NCBI GenBank assembly: GCA_946480655.1
Contig: CAMLKN010000039.1
Location: 1 to 13,869 of the forward strand
DNA length: 13,869 nucleotides
Direction of reading: 5' to 3'
Source of the DNA: an uncultured Devosia sp.
Lineage (GTDB): Bacteria > Pseudomonadota > Alphaproteobacteria > Rhizobiales > Devosiaceae
In this document: piece after piece, positions 1-7,650 of the stretch
Layout: each line of letters begins with the position of its first letter
Position numbering within the stretch: the first letter of the stretch is position 1
Position numbers and translations under genes: made by a program
The notes under the pieces: generated by a model
The model's database searches: none
The model's input: only the letters and a program-made list of their open reading frames with translations
Told to the model about the DNA's origin: nothing

Positions 1-263
1 GCATCCGGCACCGGATGCGCTGCCTCAACGATTTCGATGCGTTGGCAGGCCTCGGCATAGCCATAGCGCGTCACCACCAGGCCCGAAATCTCTCCCGGCC
101 AGGCCTTCTCGAAGGCCCGCGCCATCTGCGCCGAAGCCTTGCCCGCACCGATAACCACCGTCCGCCCCTTGGGCGGCGCCGGCAGATGCCGCTCCACAGC
201 CAGAGCCGGCTGGGCCTGGGCAACGGCGCGGTGAAAAAGGCTCTCAAGCAGCGAACGGGTCAT
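1..263 (-). CDS. Glycerate 2-kinase (GckA/TtuD, MOFRL family), N-terminal part, runs off the window
   Basis: Only the first 87 codons lie in the window; the gene continues past base 1. The translation begins [18 protein letters not shown] and carries VIGAGKAS at about residues 37-44, then a VVTRYGY segment and EAAHPVPD. This arrangement is typical of the N-terminal (DUF4147) domain of glycerate 2-kinases, also called GckA, TtuD or putative hydroxypyruvate reductase. The family phosphorylates D-glycerate to 2-phosphoglycerate in the cytoplasm, in serine-cycle, tartrate or glyoxylate metabolism. The ATG at 261-263 is chosen because no ATG, GTG or TTG lies in frame in the 36 bases before it; the ribosome-binding site is weak. 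It diverges from the phn cluster across a 121-base gap. No functional link to phosphonate use is evident. The family call is fairly firm; the exact substrate is inferred. Confidence 0.8.
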   Translation of the reverse strand, partial: MTRSLLESLFHRAVAQAQPALAVERHLPAPPKGRTVVIGAGKASAQMARAFEKAWPGEISGLVVTRYGYAEACQRIEIVEAAHPVPD

Positions 264-333
264 GGCGGCAATCGCTTTGATCTGGGGTGGCGACCTTGTC
301 GCCAGCGCGTTTGCTTTTGTCCAGCCCTCCGTC

Positions 334-351
334 TTGTCAAACGCCTGCCAT
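334..351 (+). promoter_or_regulatory. PHO-box-like direct repeat (candidate PhoB site)
   Basis: TTGTCAA at 334-340 and CTGCCAT at 345-351 are separated by ACGC, so the two 7-base units start exactly 11 bases apart. That is the spacing of PhoB half-sites, whose consensus is CTGTCAT. The first unit matches 5 of 7 positions and the second 6 of 7. The repeat ends 33 bases before the first phn-cluster start codon. C-P lyase genes are classic PhoB targets, so phosphate-starvation control is a reasonable inference. The match is imperfect and was judged by eye. Confidence 0.5.
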
Positions 352-384
352 ATAGGTCCATTAGCCCCCCGCGCAGGAGGCCTC

Positions 385-1086
385 ATGTCGCAGAGATTCG
401 CAGTTTACTACGCCCCGGCCGTGACCGACCTGTTGTGGGACCGTGCCGCCGTCTGGCTGGGCCGAGACCCCCAATCCGGCGTCACCTACGATGGCCCCGT
501 AGCCGGGATGGACCGCACCCGGCTGCTCAACCTGACACAGTCTGCCGGGCGCTACGGCTTTCATGCCACGCTCAAGCCCCCTATGGCGCTGGCCCCGGGC
601 CAGACCGAAGAGGGTCTGCGCACCGCCATGGCCACGGTTGCCGCCGAACTGGCGCCGGTCCGGCTCGGCAGGTTGACCATAGCCAGTCTCGACGGCTTTC
701 TGGCCCTGGTGCCGGCCGACGCCGACAATCCGCAATTGCAGGATCTGGCGGCCAGCGTCGTGGAGGCCTTCGAGCCCTTCCGCGCCCCGCTCAACCCGCG
801 TGATCGCGCCGCACGTGCGGCCCACGGCCTGACGCCGCGTCAGGAAGAACTGCTCGATGCCTATGGCTACCCTTACGTCTTTGACGAATTCCGCTTCCAC
901 ATGACTCTCACCGATCGTCTCTCTCCGGCCGACTATGGCGAGGTGTTGCAGGCCGCCCAGACCTGGTTTGGTCCGGTGCTGGATCAGGAAGTCACTCTTG
1001 ATCGCCTCAGCCTGTTCCATGAGCGCGAGAACAAGCAGCCCTTCACCCGCATTGCCGACTTTGCCCTGGGAGGCGCCGAGCGGTGA
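385..1086 (+). CDS. DUF1045 family protein, 2H-phosphoesterase fold, phosphonate-operon associated
   Basis: This 233-aa cytoplasmic protein is the first gene of the phn cluster. Two H-x-T-L motifs are visible: FHATLKP with His60/Thr62 and FHMTLTD with His172/Thr174. They are the paired catalytic motifs of the 2H phosphoesterase superfamily, whose members open cyclic nucleotide or sugar phosphates. Length and surrounding residues fit DUF1045 proteins, which recur in alphaproteobacterial C-P lyase operons. The start at 385 follows CAGGAGG (374-380) with a 4-base gap. An in-frame start at 262 would add 41 residues without family character and place the gene across its own promoter. The stop overlaps the phnM start (GTGA). 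The biochemical role is unproven; by context it may hydrolyse the 1,2-cyclic ribose phosphate left by C-P lyase, the job of PhnP elsewhere. Family assignment is firm, substrate inferred. Confidence 0.85.
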   Translation: MSQRFAVYYAPAVTDLLWDRAAVWLGRDPQSGVTYDGPVAGMDRTRLLNLTQSAGRYGFHATLKPPMALAPGQTEEGLRTAMATVAAELAPVRLGRLTIASLDGFLALVPADADNPQLQDLAASVVEAFEPFRAPLNPRDRAARAAHGLTPRQEELLDAYGYPYVFDEFRFHMTLTDRLSPADYGEVLQAAQTWFGPVLDQEVTLDRLSLFHERENKQPFTRIADFALGGAER

Positions 1087-2219
1087 GGGAAACTGCATTC
1101 ACCAATGCCTCCATAGTGCTCGGCGACGAGGTCGTCACCGGCAGCCTCCTGGTCCGCGACGGCGCGATTGTCGCCATCGATTCTGGTTCCGGAGGCAGGG
1201 GCGAGGATATGCAGGGCGACTATCTGATCCCGGGCCTGGTCGAACTCCACACCGACCACCTCGAAAACCACTATCGGCCGCGTCCCGGCGTCTTCTGGGA
1301 CCCGTTGGCAGCGCTCCACGCCCACGATGCGCAGATTGCCGGTTCGGGCATTACCACCGTCTTCGATGCGGTCCGCATCGGCTCCGATGTCGACCTGCCC
1401 GACATGCTGACCCATGCGCAGAAGCTGGTCGGCGCGGTGCGCGCCGGCGGCGATGCAGGCTGGCTGCGGGCCGAGCACTACATCCACCTGCGCTGCGAAT
1501 TGCCCAGCCATGATGTCGTCGCCCATTTCGATGCCCTGGCCGATCATCCCTCGACCCGGCTGGCCTCGGTCATGGATCACACGCCCGGCCAGCGCCAGTT
1601 CCGCTCGCTCGAGAGCTACATGGTCTTCTATGCCCGGCACATGGGCGGCACGCCCGAAGAGGCGAAGGCCTATATCGATGCGCGGCAGGCCGAGCACGAG
1701 CGCTATTCGGCGTCCAACCGCGAGGCCCTGGTGGCGCGGGCGCACAAGCTCGGGATCGCCCTCGCGAGCCACGACGATGCTACGCTTGCCCATGTCGACG
1801 AAGCCGAAGCCGATGGCGTCGCCATTTCCGAATTCCCCACCACGCTCGAAGCGGCTTCCGCTGCCCACGCAGCGGGCCTTTCCATCCTCATGGGCGCGCC
1901 CAATGTGGTGCGCGGCAAATCCCATTCGGGCAATATTTCGGCGACCGACCTGGTGGCGGCCGGTCTGCTCGATATCCTGAGCTCCGACTATGTCCCCTTC
2001 GCCTTGTTACAGGCAGCCTTTGTGCTGCCCAGTCGCGTCGCAGGCCTTGACCTGCCGCGGGCGCTTGCTACCGTGACCTCCAATCCGGCGCGCGCCGCCG
2101 GCTTTGATGATCGGGGCGAGATTGCGCCGGGCAAGCGCGCCGATCTGGTGCGCGTCGCGGCCAGCGGGCCGGTGCCGGCCGTACGGGGAGTGTGGCGTGA
2201 AGGGCAGCGTGTGAGTTGA
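1083..2219 (+). CDS. phnM: Alpha-D-ribose 1-methylphosphonate 5-triphosphate diphosphatase PhnM
   Basis: PhnM removes pyrophosphate from alpha-D-ribose 1-methylphosphonate 5-triphosphate, giving the 5-phosphate that C-P lyase (PhnJ) cleaves. It is a metal-dependent amidohydrolase-fold enzyme. The 378-aa length matches the usual PhnM length. Visible hallmarks are GLVELHTDHLENHYRPRPGV at 51-70 with the His56/Asp58/His59 metal cluster, SVMDHTPGQ at 162-170, SHDDAT at 229-234, GAPNVVRGKSHSGN at 271-284 and the late SSDY with Asp302. The start is the GTG at 1083, which overlaps the DUF1045 stop in a GTGA junction and follows GGGAGG at 1067-1072, implying translational coupling. The stop in turn overlaps the phnN start. 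PhnG, H, I, J, K and L are not in the window and must lie elsewhere if the pathway is complete. Confidence 0.95.
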   Translation: MRETAFTNASIVLGDEVVTGSLLVRDGAIVAIDSGSGGRGEDMQGDYLIPGLVELHTDHLENHYRPRPGVFWDPLAALHAHDAQIAGSGITTVFDAVRIGSDVDLPDMLTHAQKLVGAVRAGGDAGWLRAEHYIHLRCELPSHDVVAHFDALADHPSTRLASVMDHTPGQRQFRSLESYMVFYARHMGGTPEEAKAYIDARQAEHERYSASNREALVARAHKLGIALASHDDATLAHVDEAEADGVAISEFPTTLEAASAAHAAGLSILMGAPNVVRGKSHSGNISATDLVAAGLLDILSSDYVPFALLQAAFVLPSRVAGLDLPRALATVTSNPARAAGFDDRGEIAPGKRADLVRVAASGPVPAVRGVWREGQRVS

Positions 2220-2782
2220 GCGACAGGCCCCCTGGAACCCTCGTCCTCGTCATCGGCCCATCCGGGGTCGGCAAGGATACGCTGATTGGTGGTGCAAGGC
2301 AGGCGCTGGATGGCGACAAGAGGTTCAGCTTCGTGCGTCGCCTCGTGACCCGACCGGCCGATATCGACCTTGAGGATCATGTCAGTCTTGATCGCGACGA
2401 GTTTGCCCGTGCCGAAAAGGCCGGGCGCTTTGCCCTGACCTGGCAGGCCCATGGCCTCGACTATGCCCTGCCCATCGGCGTCGATACCGATCTCGCTTTG
2501 GGGCGGGTGGTGATCGCCAATATTTCGCGCCATGCCGTGCCGCTGGCCATCGGCAAGTATCCGCTCTGCCGGGTCATCCAGATTTCCGCCGAGATTTCCC
2601 TGCGCGCCGAACGCCTTGCCAGGCGCGGGCGGGAAAACCGCGACCAGATTGTGGCGCGCCTGGCACGCGAGGGGGCCGCCCTGCCGGCCGACGTCACTCC
2701 CATCGTCATCGACAATTCGAGTTCCGTCGGCATCGGCGTCACGGCCTTCGTCATGGCCCTGCGCGCCATTGCCGAGGAGTGA
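2216..2782 (+). CDS. phnN: Ribose 1,5-bisphosphate phosphokinase PhnN
   Basis: PhnN phosphorylates ribose 1,5-bisphosphate with ATP to give PRPP, linking phosphonate breakdown to nucleotide synthesis. The 188-aa protein has a P-loop, GPSGVGKDT, at residues 14-22 and a guanylate-kinase-like layout; the length fits the family (about 185 aa). The start is the TTG at 2216. An in-frame stop at 2198-2200 excludes earlier starts, and the next codons, SDRPPGTLVLVIGPSG, fit the family N-terminus. The TTG overlaps the phnM stop as TTGA, so translation is probably coupled to phnM. No strong Shine-Dalgarno sequence is visible, consistent with reinitiation. The gene is followed by an imperfect hairpin and two small genes on the same strand. 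Confidence 0.93.
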   Translation: MSDRPPGTLVLVIGPSGVGKDTLIGGARQALDGDKRFSFVRRLVTRPADIDLEDHVSLDRDEFARAEKAGRFALTWQAHGLDYALPIGVDTDLALGRVVIANISRHAVPLAIGKYPLCRVIQISAEISLRAERLARRGRENRDQIVARLAREGAALPADVTPIVIDNSSSVGIGVTAFVMALRAIAEE

Positions 2783-2794
2783 ACTTCCCGGGCC

Positions 2795-2828
2795 CTGACG
2801 CGTTGGGTGTTCACCCAATCAGCGTCAG
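2795..2828 (+). other. Imperfect hairpin between phnN and the small membrane-protein gene
   Basis: CTGACGC (2795-2801) pairs with GCGTCAG (2822-2828), and inside it TTGGGT (2803-2808) pairs with ACCCAA (2813-2818) around a GTTC loop. A small internal loop (G against TCA) separates the stems. The base of the right arm runs into AGGAG (2827-2831), the Shine-Dalgarno sequence of the next gene. Only three T residues follow, so this is a poor intrinsic terminator. It could be a processing site, an attenuating structure or a weak translational brake; the sequence does not say which. Confidence 0.6.
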
Positions 2829-2837
2829 GAGTTTCAT

Positions 2838-2987
2838 GTGTCCCGCAACAGCCTCTACGGCGTGATCGCCATTCTGGTCATCGCGCTGGTTGCCTTTGCC
2901 ATCTATACTTTCCAGCAGCAGCAGGCTCGCCCCGGTATCGAGGTGCGCGTCGACGAGCAGGGGATTTCGATCGATGGAAATAGCTAA
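2838..2987 (+). CDS. Small single-pass membrane protein, 49 aa, function unknown
   Basis: The frame opens with GTG at 2838, six bases after a clean AGGAG (2827-2831), and gives 49 residues before TAA. Residues 1-7 (MSRNSLY) form a short polar N-terminus. Residues about 8-23 (GVIAILVIALVAFAIY) are strongly hydrophobic and long enough to cross the membrane. A QQQQ run and a polar tail ending IEVRVDEQGISIDGNS follow. Segments of this kind (a membrane helix followed by a VEVRVDDNGI-like tail) are familiar from small hypothetical proteins of Hyphomicrobiales, but I cannot name a family. An ATG at 2836 in another frame gives only nine codons and is not credible. The gene overlaps the next one by 14 bases and probably shares the phn transcript. 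No function can be assigned. Confidence 0.65.
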   Translation: MSRNSLYGVIAILVIALVAFAIYTFQQQQARPGIEVRVDEQGISIDGNS

Positions 2988-3180
2988 CGACCTGTCCCAG
3001 ATGCGGCGCCAGGCCATCGCCACGGCCCTCAGCGCCGAACTCGAGCGCCAGGCCCAGTCCGGCGCATCGCGGATCGATGTCGAAGCGCTGGCCTCGGCCG
3101 TCGAAAATGCACTCGAGCCGGAACCGCCGCTGGCAGAGGGGCGGCACCCCTCCGAACTCAATGCCACCAATGATGATTGA
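2974..3180 (+). CDS. Hypothetical protein, 68 aa, acidic tail
   Basis: The ATG at 2974 lies nine bases after AGGGGA (2959-2964), inside the end of the preceding small gene, with a 14-base overlap. In-frame starts further upstream would overlap the membrane-protein gene almost entirely. The product begins MEIANDLSQMRRQAIATALSA and is predicted helical, with alternating charged and alanine-rich segments (ELERQAQ, VEALASAVENALEPE). A disordered, acidic C-terminus ends in NATNDD. There is no signal peptide, membrane segment, cysteine or catalytic motif. I do not recognise a family. The overlap and shared strand suggest co-translation with the membrane protein, possibly as partners; this is inferred from arrangement only. 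Confidence 0.6.
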   Translation: MEIANDLSQMRRQAIATALSAELERQAQSGASRIDVEALASAVENALEPEPPLAEGRHPSELNATNDD

Positions 3181-3252
3181 AGCGGCTCTTCAAGGCCGGC
3201 AATGATCTGGCGGTCCGGAAGGGCGAAAGCTGGCTCATTGAAAATATGAAAG

Positions 3253-3275
3253 AGCCGGTGGCCTGGCCACCGGCT
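3253..3275 (-). terminator. Rho-independent terminator of the small minus-strand gene
   Basis: AGCCGGTGG (3253-3261) and CCACCGGCT (3267-3275) form a perfect 9-bp GC-rich stem around a 5-base loop. On the minus strand it begins three bases after the stop codon of the 71-aa gene and is followed by CTTTCATATTTTC, a T-rich tail. It may also slow plus-strand transcripts from the phn side, where the tail is weaker. Confidence 0.75.
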
Positions 3276-3278
3276 TGT

Positions 3279-3494
3279 TCAGGCTGTTTCGCCCACTTCC
3301 ACCGCCTGGCTCACCGCCAGGTGAGCGGTCTCGATCGAGGGGAAGTGGTGTCCGTCCATCGCAAAGGCGGGGAGCTTGACGGCAACGAACTTGTAGCCGC
3401 CTTCGGCGGGCACAACGACGCCCTGCGGCTCGCCGCCCACTTCGATGACGATGGGTCTGAGCCTTTCGGCCCTGTTCAGATTGTTTTCCTGCAT
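3279..3494 (-). CDS. Small conserved-looking hypothetical protein, 71 aa
   Basis: The frame gives 71 residues starting MQENNLNRAERLRPIVIEV. The middle (PIVIEVGGEPQGVVVPAEGG, then YKFVAVKLPAFAMDG) has alternating hydrophobic residues typical of beta strands. The C-terminus, SIETAHLAVSQAV, looks helical, giving a compact beta-alpha layout. I have the impression of similar small proteins in Rhizobiales, but no named family. The ATG at 3494 is chosen because GGAG lies nine bases upstream of it; a GTG five codons earlier (3509) has no ribosome-binding site. The gene stands alone: the plus-strand phn transcript runs towards it and the LacI gene points away. An intrinsic terminator lies immediately downstream, which supports it as a real expressed unit. 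Function unknown. Confidence 0.65.
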   Translation of the reverse strand: MQENNLNRAERLRPIVIEVGGEPQGVVVPAEGGYKFVAVKLPAFAMDGHHFPSIETAHLAVSQAVEVGETA

Positions 3495-3593
3495 GGGTGG
3501 AATCTCCACTTGCGCGTCCGTCCAAGCCGAGGCCCTTCATCGTGAAGGGGTCGGGGCTGGCAACGCGGGGTCTATCGGCTTTGTGAGACGCGG

Positions 3594-3614
3594 ATGTGAC
3601 GGTCGAGATCACAT
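3594..3614. repeat. Inverted repeat ATGTGA-N9-TCACAT
   Basis: ATGTGA at 3594-3599 and TCACAT at 3609-3614 are perfect inverted copies nine bases apart. They sit 100 bases upstream of the 71-aa minus-strand gene. The half-sites resemble the CRP TGTGA/TCACA core, but CRP sites have a 6-base spacer, so the identity of any binder is open. Confidence 0.35.
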
Positions 3615-3798
3615 TCGTTTTGAGCGACAGGACCCTTGCCAGCGTTTGGCGGAGAGCTTGCAGGTTACTACGGTCGAACACGTGGCATGGATAGTGAAGG
3701 TCGTCGATGTCGGCATCGTCATTCCTCTCCTTGCGAGTGTTGAACGCACTGGTGACACGCCATTGCGGCGGGGCAATGGCAAGATAGGGGGCGTGATG

Positions 3799-3850
3799 CG
3801 GTTTTTCCAGTGCACCTTTATGCGTATTGGTCGCAAATCCTGGAAAACCG
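3799..3850. repeat. Long-looped inverted repeat upstream of the LacI gene
   Basis: CGGTTTTTCCAG (3799-3810) and CTGGAAAACCG (3840-3850) are complementary over 11 pairs with a single extra T bulged, separated by 29 bases. It lies about 150 bases upstream of the LacI start. It has no T tail, so it is not a usual terminator. It could be a pair of operator sites bridged by a dimer or tetramer, an RNA stem, or the remnant of a repeat element. Confidence 0.45.
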
Positions 3851-3997
3851 TCGCGACTTCCTCCGTGCCAATAAAAACATGATGTCAGTTGTCATCTTAT
3901 GGCGCAAGCGCGCTGGCTTGCACTGGAGCGAACAATCTGGTGTTCTGCCCCGATGAGCGTGCCCCGCCTGTGCTTGGGTGGGCTTGAGGGGAACTTA

Positions 3998-5044
3998 GTG
4001 TCGCAGGAAGAAGATCCGCCCGCCACGCGCGGCAAGCGGGGCGTCAAGCCGTCAGGCAAGCCGACCCTCAAGACCATTGCGCAGATGACCGGGCTGGCCG
4101 TGACCACCATTTCGCGGGCGCTCAACAACGCCCCGGAGCTGGCCCAGGAAACCCGCGACCGGGTGCAGAAGATTGCCGCCGAAATCGGCTATCTCCCCGA
4201 TCGTGCCGCCCTGCGGTTGAAGACCGGGCGGACCAATGTCATCTCGCTGGTGCTCGAGCCCGATGAGCAGATTTACGGCTTCGGCACGTTCATCGTTACG
4301 GGCATCACCGAGGCCCTGCGCAATACGGCCTATCACCTGGTGATCACGCCGCTCTTCCGCGGCATCGACCCCATTGAGCCGATCAAGCATATCGTACGCA
4401 ACCGCATGGCCGATGGGGTGATCTTTTCCAAGGCCGAGATGTTCGACGAGCGCATACGCTTCCTCATCGATAGTGATTTTCCCTTCGTCAGCCATGGTCG
4501 CAGCGGCTGGCCGGAAGCGCATCCCTATGTCGATTTCGACAATGAAGCCTACGCCTATGGCGCGACCATGCGGCTTGTCGAGAAGGGCTGCCGCCGGGTC
4601 TCGATCGTCCTGCCCGACAGCGCCCTGACCTATACCGAGCATCTCAAGGCCGGCGTCGCCCGGGCCGCTGCCGAGGCGGGCATCGCCTACGAATTTGCCG
4701 CCGACGTCAACCTGTCCAGCGCCAGCGATGCGATCCGCAGCTATGTGATCAAGCGCTCCAAGCGTCCCGACGGACCGGACGGCTGGGTTTGCGCCTCGGA
4801 GATTTCGGCCCTGGCGATCATCGGCGGGCTCAATGAGGCGGGCAAGAAGGTTGGCGGCAATGTCCATGTCGTCACCAAGCAGGCCTCCGCCATGTTCGCC
4901 CAGTTTCAGCCGGGCGCTGAAACCGTGTCGGAAGACTTCGTCGAGGCGGGGCGCAACCTGGGTAGCCTGCTCCTGCGCCGCATCCAGGGGGAAACCGAGG
5001 GCCTGCAATACATCGCCCAGCCCCGGTTTGACTGGAAGCACTGA
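3998..5044 (+). CDS. LacI-family transcriptional regulator (AglR-like), first paralog
   Basis: This 348-aa protein has a LacI-type helix-turn-helix at residues about 23-44 (TLKTIAQMTGLAVTTISRAL). A hinge follows (IGYLPDRAALRLKTGRT) and then a periplasmic-binding-protein-like sugar domain to the C-terminus. The GTG at 3998 is preferred over an ATG at 3899: GAGGGG (3986-3991) stands six bases before it, and the extra 33 residues would be non-family sequence. It closely resembles the second LacI regulator at 11498 in motif wording (TGLxxxTxS, IGY/VGYxPDRA, LxTGxTNVI) and in overall length, and both recall rhizobial AglR-type regulators of glycoside uptake. No sugar gene lies beside it; it converges on uup with eight bases between stops. 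Its ligand and targets are therefore unknown, and control of distant genes or itself is inferred. Confidence 0.88.
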   Translation: MSQEEDPPATRGKRGVKPSGKPTLKTIAQMTGLAVTTISRALNNAPELAQETRDRVQKIAAEIGYLPDRAALRLKTGRTNVISLVLEPDEQIYGFGTFIVTGITEALRNTAYHLVITPLFRGIDPIEPIKHIVRNRMADGVIFSKAEMFDERIRFLIDSDFPFVSHGRSGWPEAHPYVDFDNEAYAYGATMRLVEKGCRRVSIVLPDSALTYTEHLKAGVARAAAEAGIAYEFAADVNLSSASDAIRSYVIKRSKRPDGPDGWVCASEISALAIIGGLNEAGKKVGGNVHVVTKQASAMFAQFQPGAETVSEDFVEAGRNLGSLLLRRIQGETEGLQYIAQPRFDWKH

Positions 5045-5052
5045 ACGGCCGG

Positions 5053-6867
<1,815 letters not shown>

Positions 6868-6892
6868 ATCGTGTCCGGAAACGTTCGGCCGC

Positions 6893-6921
6893 GATAGAGC
6901 ACACGGACCATGCGAGATCAA
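6893..6921 (-). promoter_or_regulatory. Candidate promoter of uup
   Basis: On the minus strand TTGATC (6921-6916) and TCTATC (6898-6893) are separated by 17 bases, matching four of six -35 and three of six -10 consensus positions. The -10 lies about 26 bases before the uup ATG. It is downstream of the terminator at 6940-6972, so uup could be transcribed independently of the upstream unit. Assigned by eye. Confidence 0.4.
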
Positions 6922-6935
6922 TCGAGAGGACGATG

Positions 6936-7050
6936 AAAAGGCCGGTCAGGACGTTGAGGATCCTGGCCGGCCCGGGGAGACGGTAGCAGCAAGCCCCGTC
7001 GTGGTCTGGCGTTCGGACCCACAGGCCCCAAGGGGTCGCAGCGCCATGCC
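6936..7050 (-). ncRNA. Candidate small RNA or leader transcript upstream of uup
   Basis: A perfect TTGACA box lies upstream and a strong intrinsic terminator downstream, bounding a unit of about 110 bases with no normal gene. The predicted RNA is GC-rich and can form further stems, for example GACGG with CCGTC (minus strand) and GACCC with GGGTC. It also contains a 33-codon frame, ATG at 7047 to TGA at 6946, starting MALRPLGACGSERQTTTGLA, whose stop codon falls inside the right arm of the terminator. I do not recognise an RNA family; it is not SRP RNA, tmRNA or tRNA. It may equally be the untranslated end of the RirA-like transcript. Boundaries are approximate. Confidence 0.3.
6940..6972 (-). 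terminator. Strong rho-independent terminator upstream of uup
   Basis: GGCCGGTCAGGA (6940-6951) and TCCTGGCCGGCC (6961-6972) form a 12-bp stem with one G-U pair and a 9-base loop. On the minus strand the stem is followed at once by TTTTCATC. It lies 72 bases upstream of the uup start codon, so it ends a transcript coming from the RirA-like gene or from the promoter at 7054-7082. Either it ends that unit before uup or it works as an attenuator in a uup leader. Confidence 0.75.
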
Positions 7051-7053
7051 CCC

Positions 7054-7082
7054 TATCAATCACACGAAAACATGACTGTCAA
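7054..7082 (-). promoter_or_regulatory. Candidate promoter with consensus -35 upstream of the short unit
   Basis: On the minus strand a perfect TTGACA (7082-7077) is followed after 17 bases by TTGATA (7059-7054), a poor -10 match. In alphaproteobacteria the -35 box tends to be the better conserved half, which keeps the site plausible. Transcription would begin near the GGGGG run around 7050, just inside the candidate short transcript. Confidence 0.35.
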
Positions 7083-7113
7083 ACTCATAATAGATTTCGG
7101 CAGGCGGATACTG

Positions 7114-7590
7114 TCAGAGTGCCGGGATCGCCGTCACGCTTTCATTGACCGCCTCGGCCGTGCTGATGCCCAACCGCTCGCGGATCGAGCGCTTCTTGCT
7201 GGCGAGGTCGGCAATGGTGTGGCGGCTCAGCACCTCGAAAAACGCCCCCAGGGCTTCGCGCAGCGCCCCGTTGAGGTCGCATTCGCCGATCAGCGGGCAA
7301 TCGGCGCCGTCTTCGAAACATTCGGCCAGCGCAAAGTTTTCCTCGGTCAGGCGGATCGTATCGAGCAGGGTAATGTCGGCGGCCGGCTTGCCCAGCTTGA
7401 TGCCGCCGTGACGGCCACGCACGGTCTGCAGCAGGCCCGCCTCGACCAGCGGCTTGATCAGCTTGAACAGGAACAGTTCCGATATGCCGTAGGCCCGCGC
7501 GATCTCGGCCACCCGGCTCAGTCCTGGCTCGTTCACGGCGCAATAGACCAGGGTGCGGATGGCGTAATTGGATTGGCGGGTCAGTCTCAC
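7114..7590 (-). CDS. rirA: Rrf2-family iron-sulfur regulator, RirA-like
   Basis: RirA is the iron-responsive repressor of Rhizobiales; it senses iron through an Fe-S cluster and represses iron-uptake genes when iron is sufficient. The 158-aa product opens MRLTRQSNYAIRTLVYCAVN and has a winged helix-turn-helix around residues 25-65 (AEIARAYGISELFLFKLIKP, then RGRHGGIKL). Three cysteines, Cys91, Cys98 and Cys104, sit in ECFEDGADCPLIGEC and are the expected cluster ligands; RirA of Sinorhizobium has nearly the same passage with one extra residue. The GTG at 7590 follows AAGG by six bases, and the frame has no better start. NsrR and IscR are related alternatives, but the wording around the cysteines favours RirA. 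It diverges from the IHF-like gene across 187 bases that include an Irr-box-like motif. Confidence 0.8.
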   Translation of the reverse strand: MRLTRQSNYAIRTLVYCAVNEPGLSRVAEIARAYGISELFLFKLIKPLVEAGLLQTVRGRHGGIKLGKPAADITLLDTIRLTEENFALAECFEDGADCPLIGECDLNGALREALGAFFEVLSRHTIADLASKKRSIRERLGISTAEAVNESVTAIPAL

Positions 7591-7650
7591 GGCGAACCTT
7601 TCTGCAGGCCTCGGGCGGAGGGTGTCGTCACCCCCTCGATGCGGCCGCAG

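Larger units (their letters stand above)
3495..3997. other. Gene-free interval of about 500 bases with several dyads
   Basis: I find no frame here with protein-like composition. The longest candidates (for example 3609-3836 minus) are rich in Arg, Pro and Ser and lack ribosome-binding sites. The interval must hold the promoter of the 71-aa gene (minus) and of the LacI gene (plus). It contains the dyads listed separately, a TGTCA-GT-TGTCA direct repeat at 3883-3894, and the inverted pair GCAAGC/GCTTGC at 3904-3909 and 3916-3921. I could not identify a convincing -35/-10 pair or a known RNA family. Confidence 0.5.

Noticed and set aside
984..1925. 313-codon open frame on the minus strand
   Set aside because: Antisense to phnM; similar shadows occur opposite both LacI genes and the DUF1045 gene.
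2795..2828. Intrinsic terminator after phnN
   Set aside because: The stem is good, but only three T residues follow and the next gene's Shine-Dalgarno overlaps it, so it is listed as a hairpin of unknown role.
3609..3836. 75-codon minus-strand frame in the gene-free interval
   Set aside because: Arg/Thr/Ser-rich low-quality translation without a ribosome-binding site or recognisable features.
3883..3894. TGTCA-GT-TGTCA as a second PHO box
   Set aside because: The units start 7 bases apart, not 11, and no phosphate gene follows.
6940..7050. SRP RNA, tmRNA or tRNA in the GC-rich stretch upstream of uup
   Set aside because: The SRP apical motif GGTCAGGTCCGGAAGG, a tmRNA tag frame and a cloverleaf with TTCGA-type arm are all absent.
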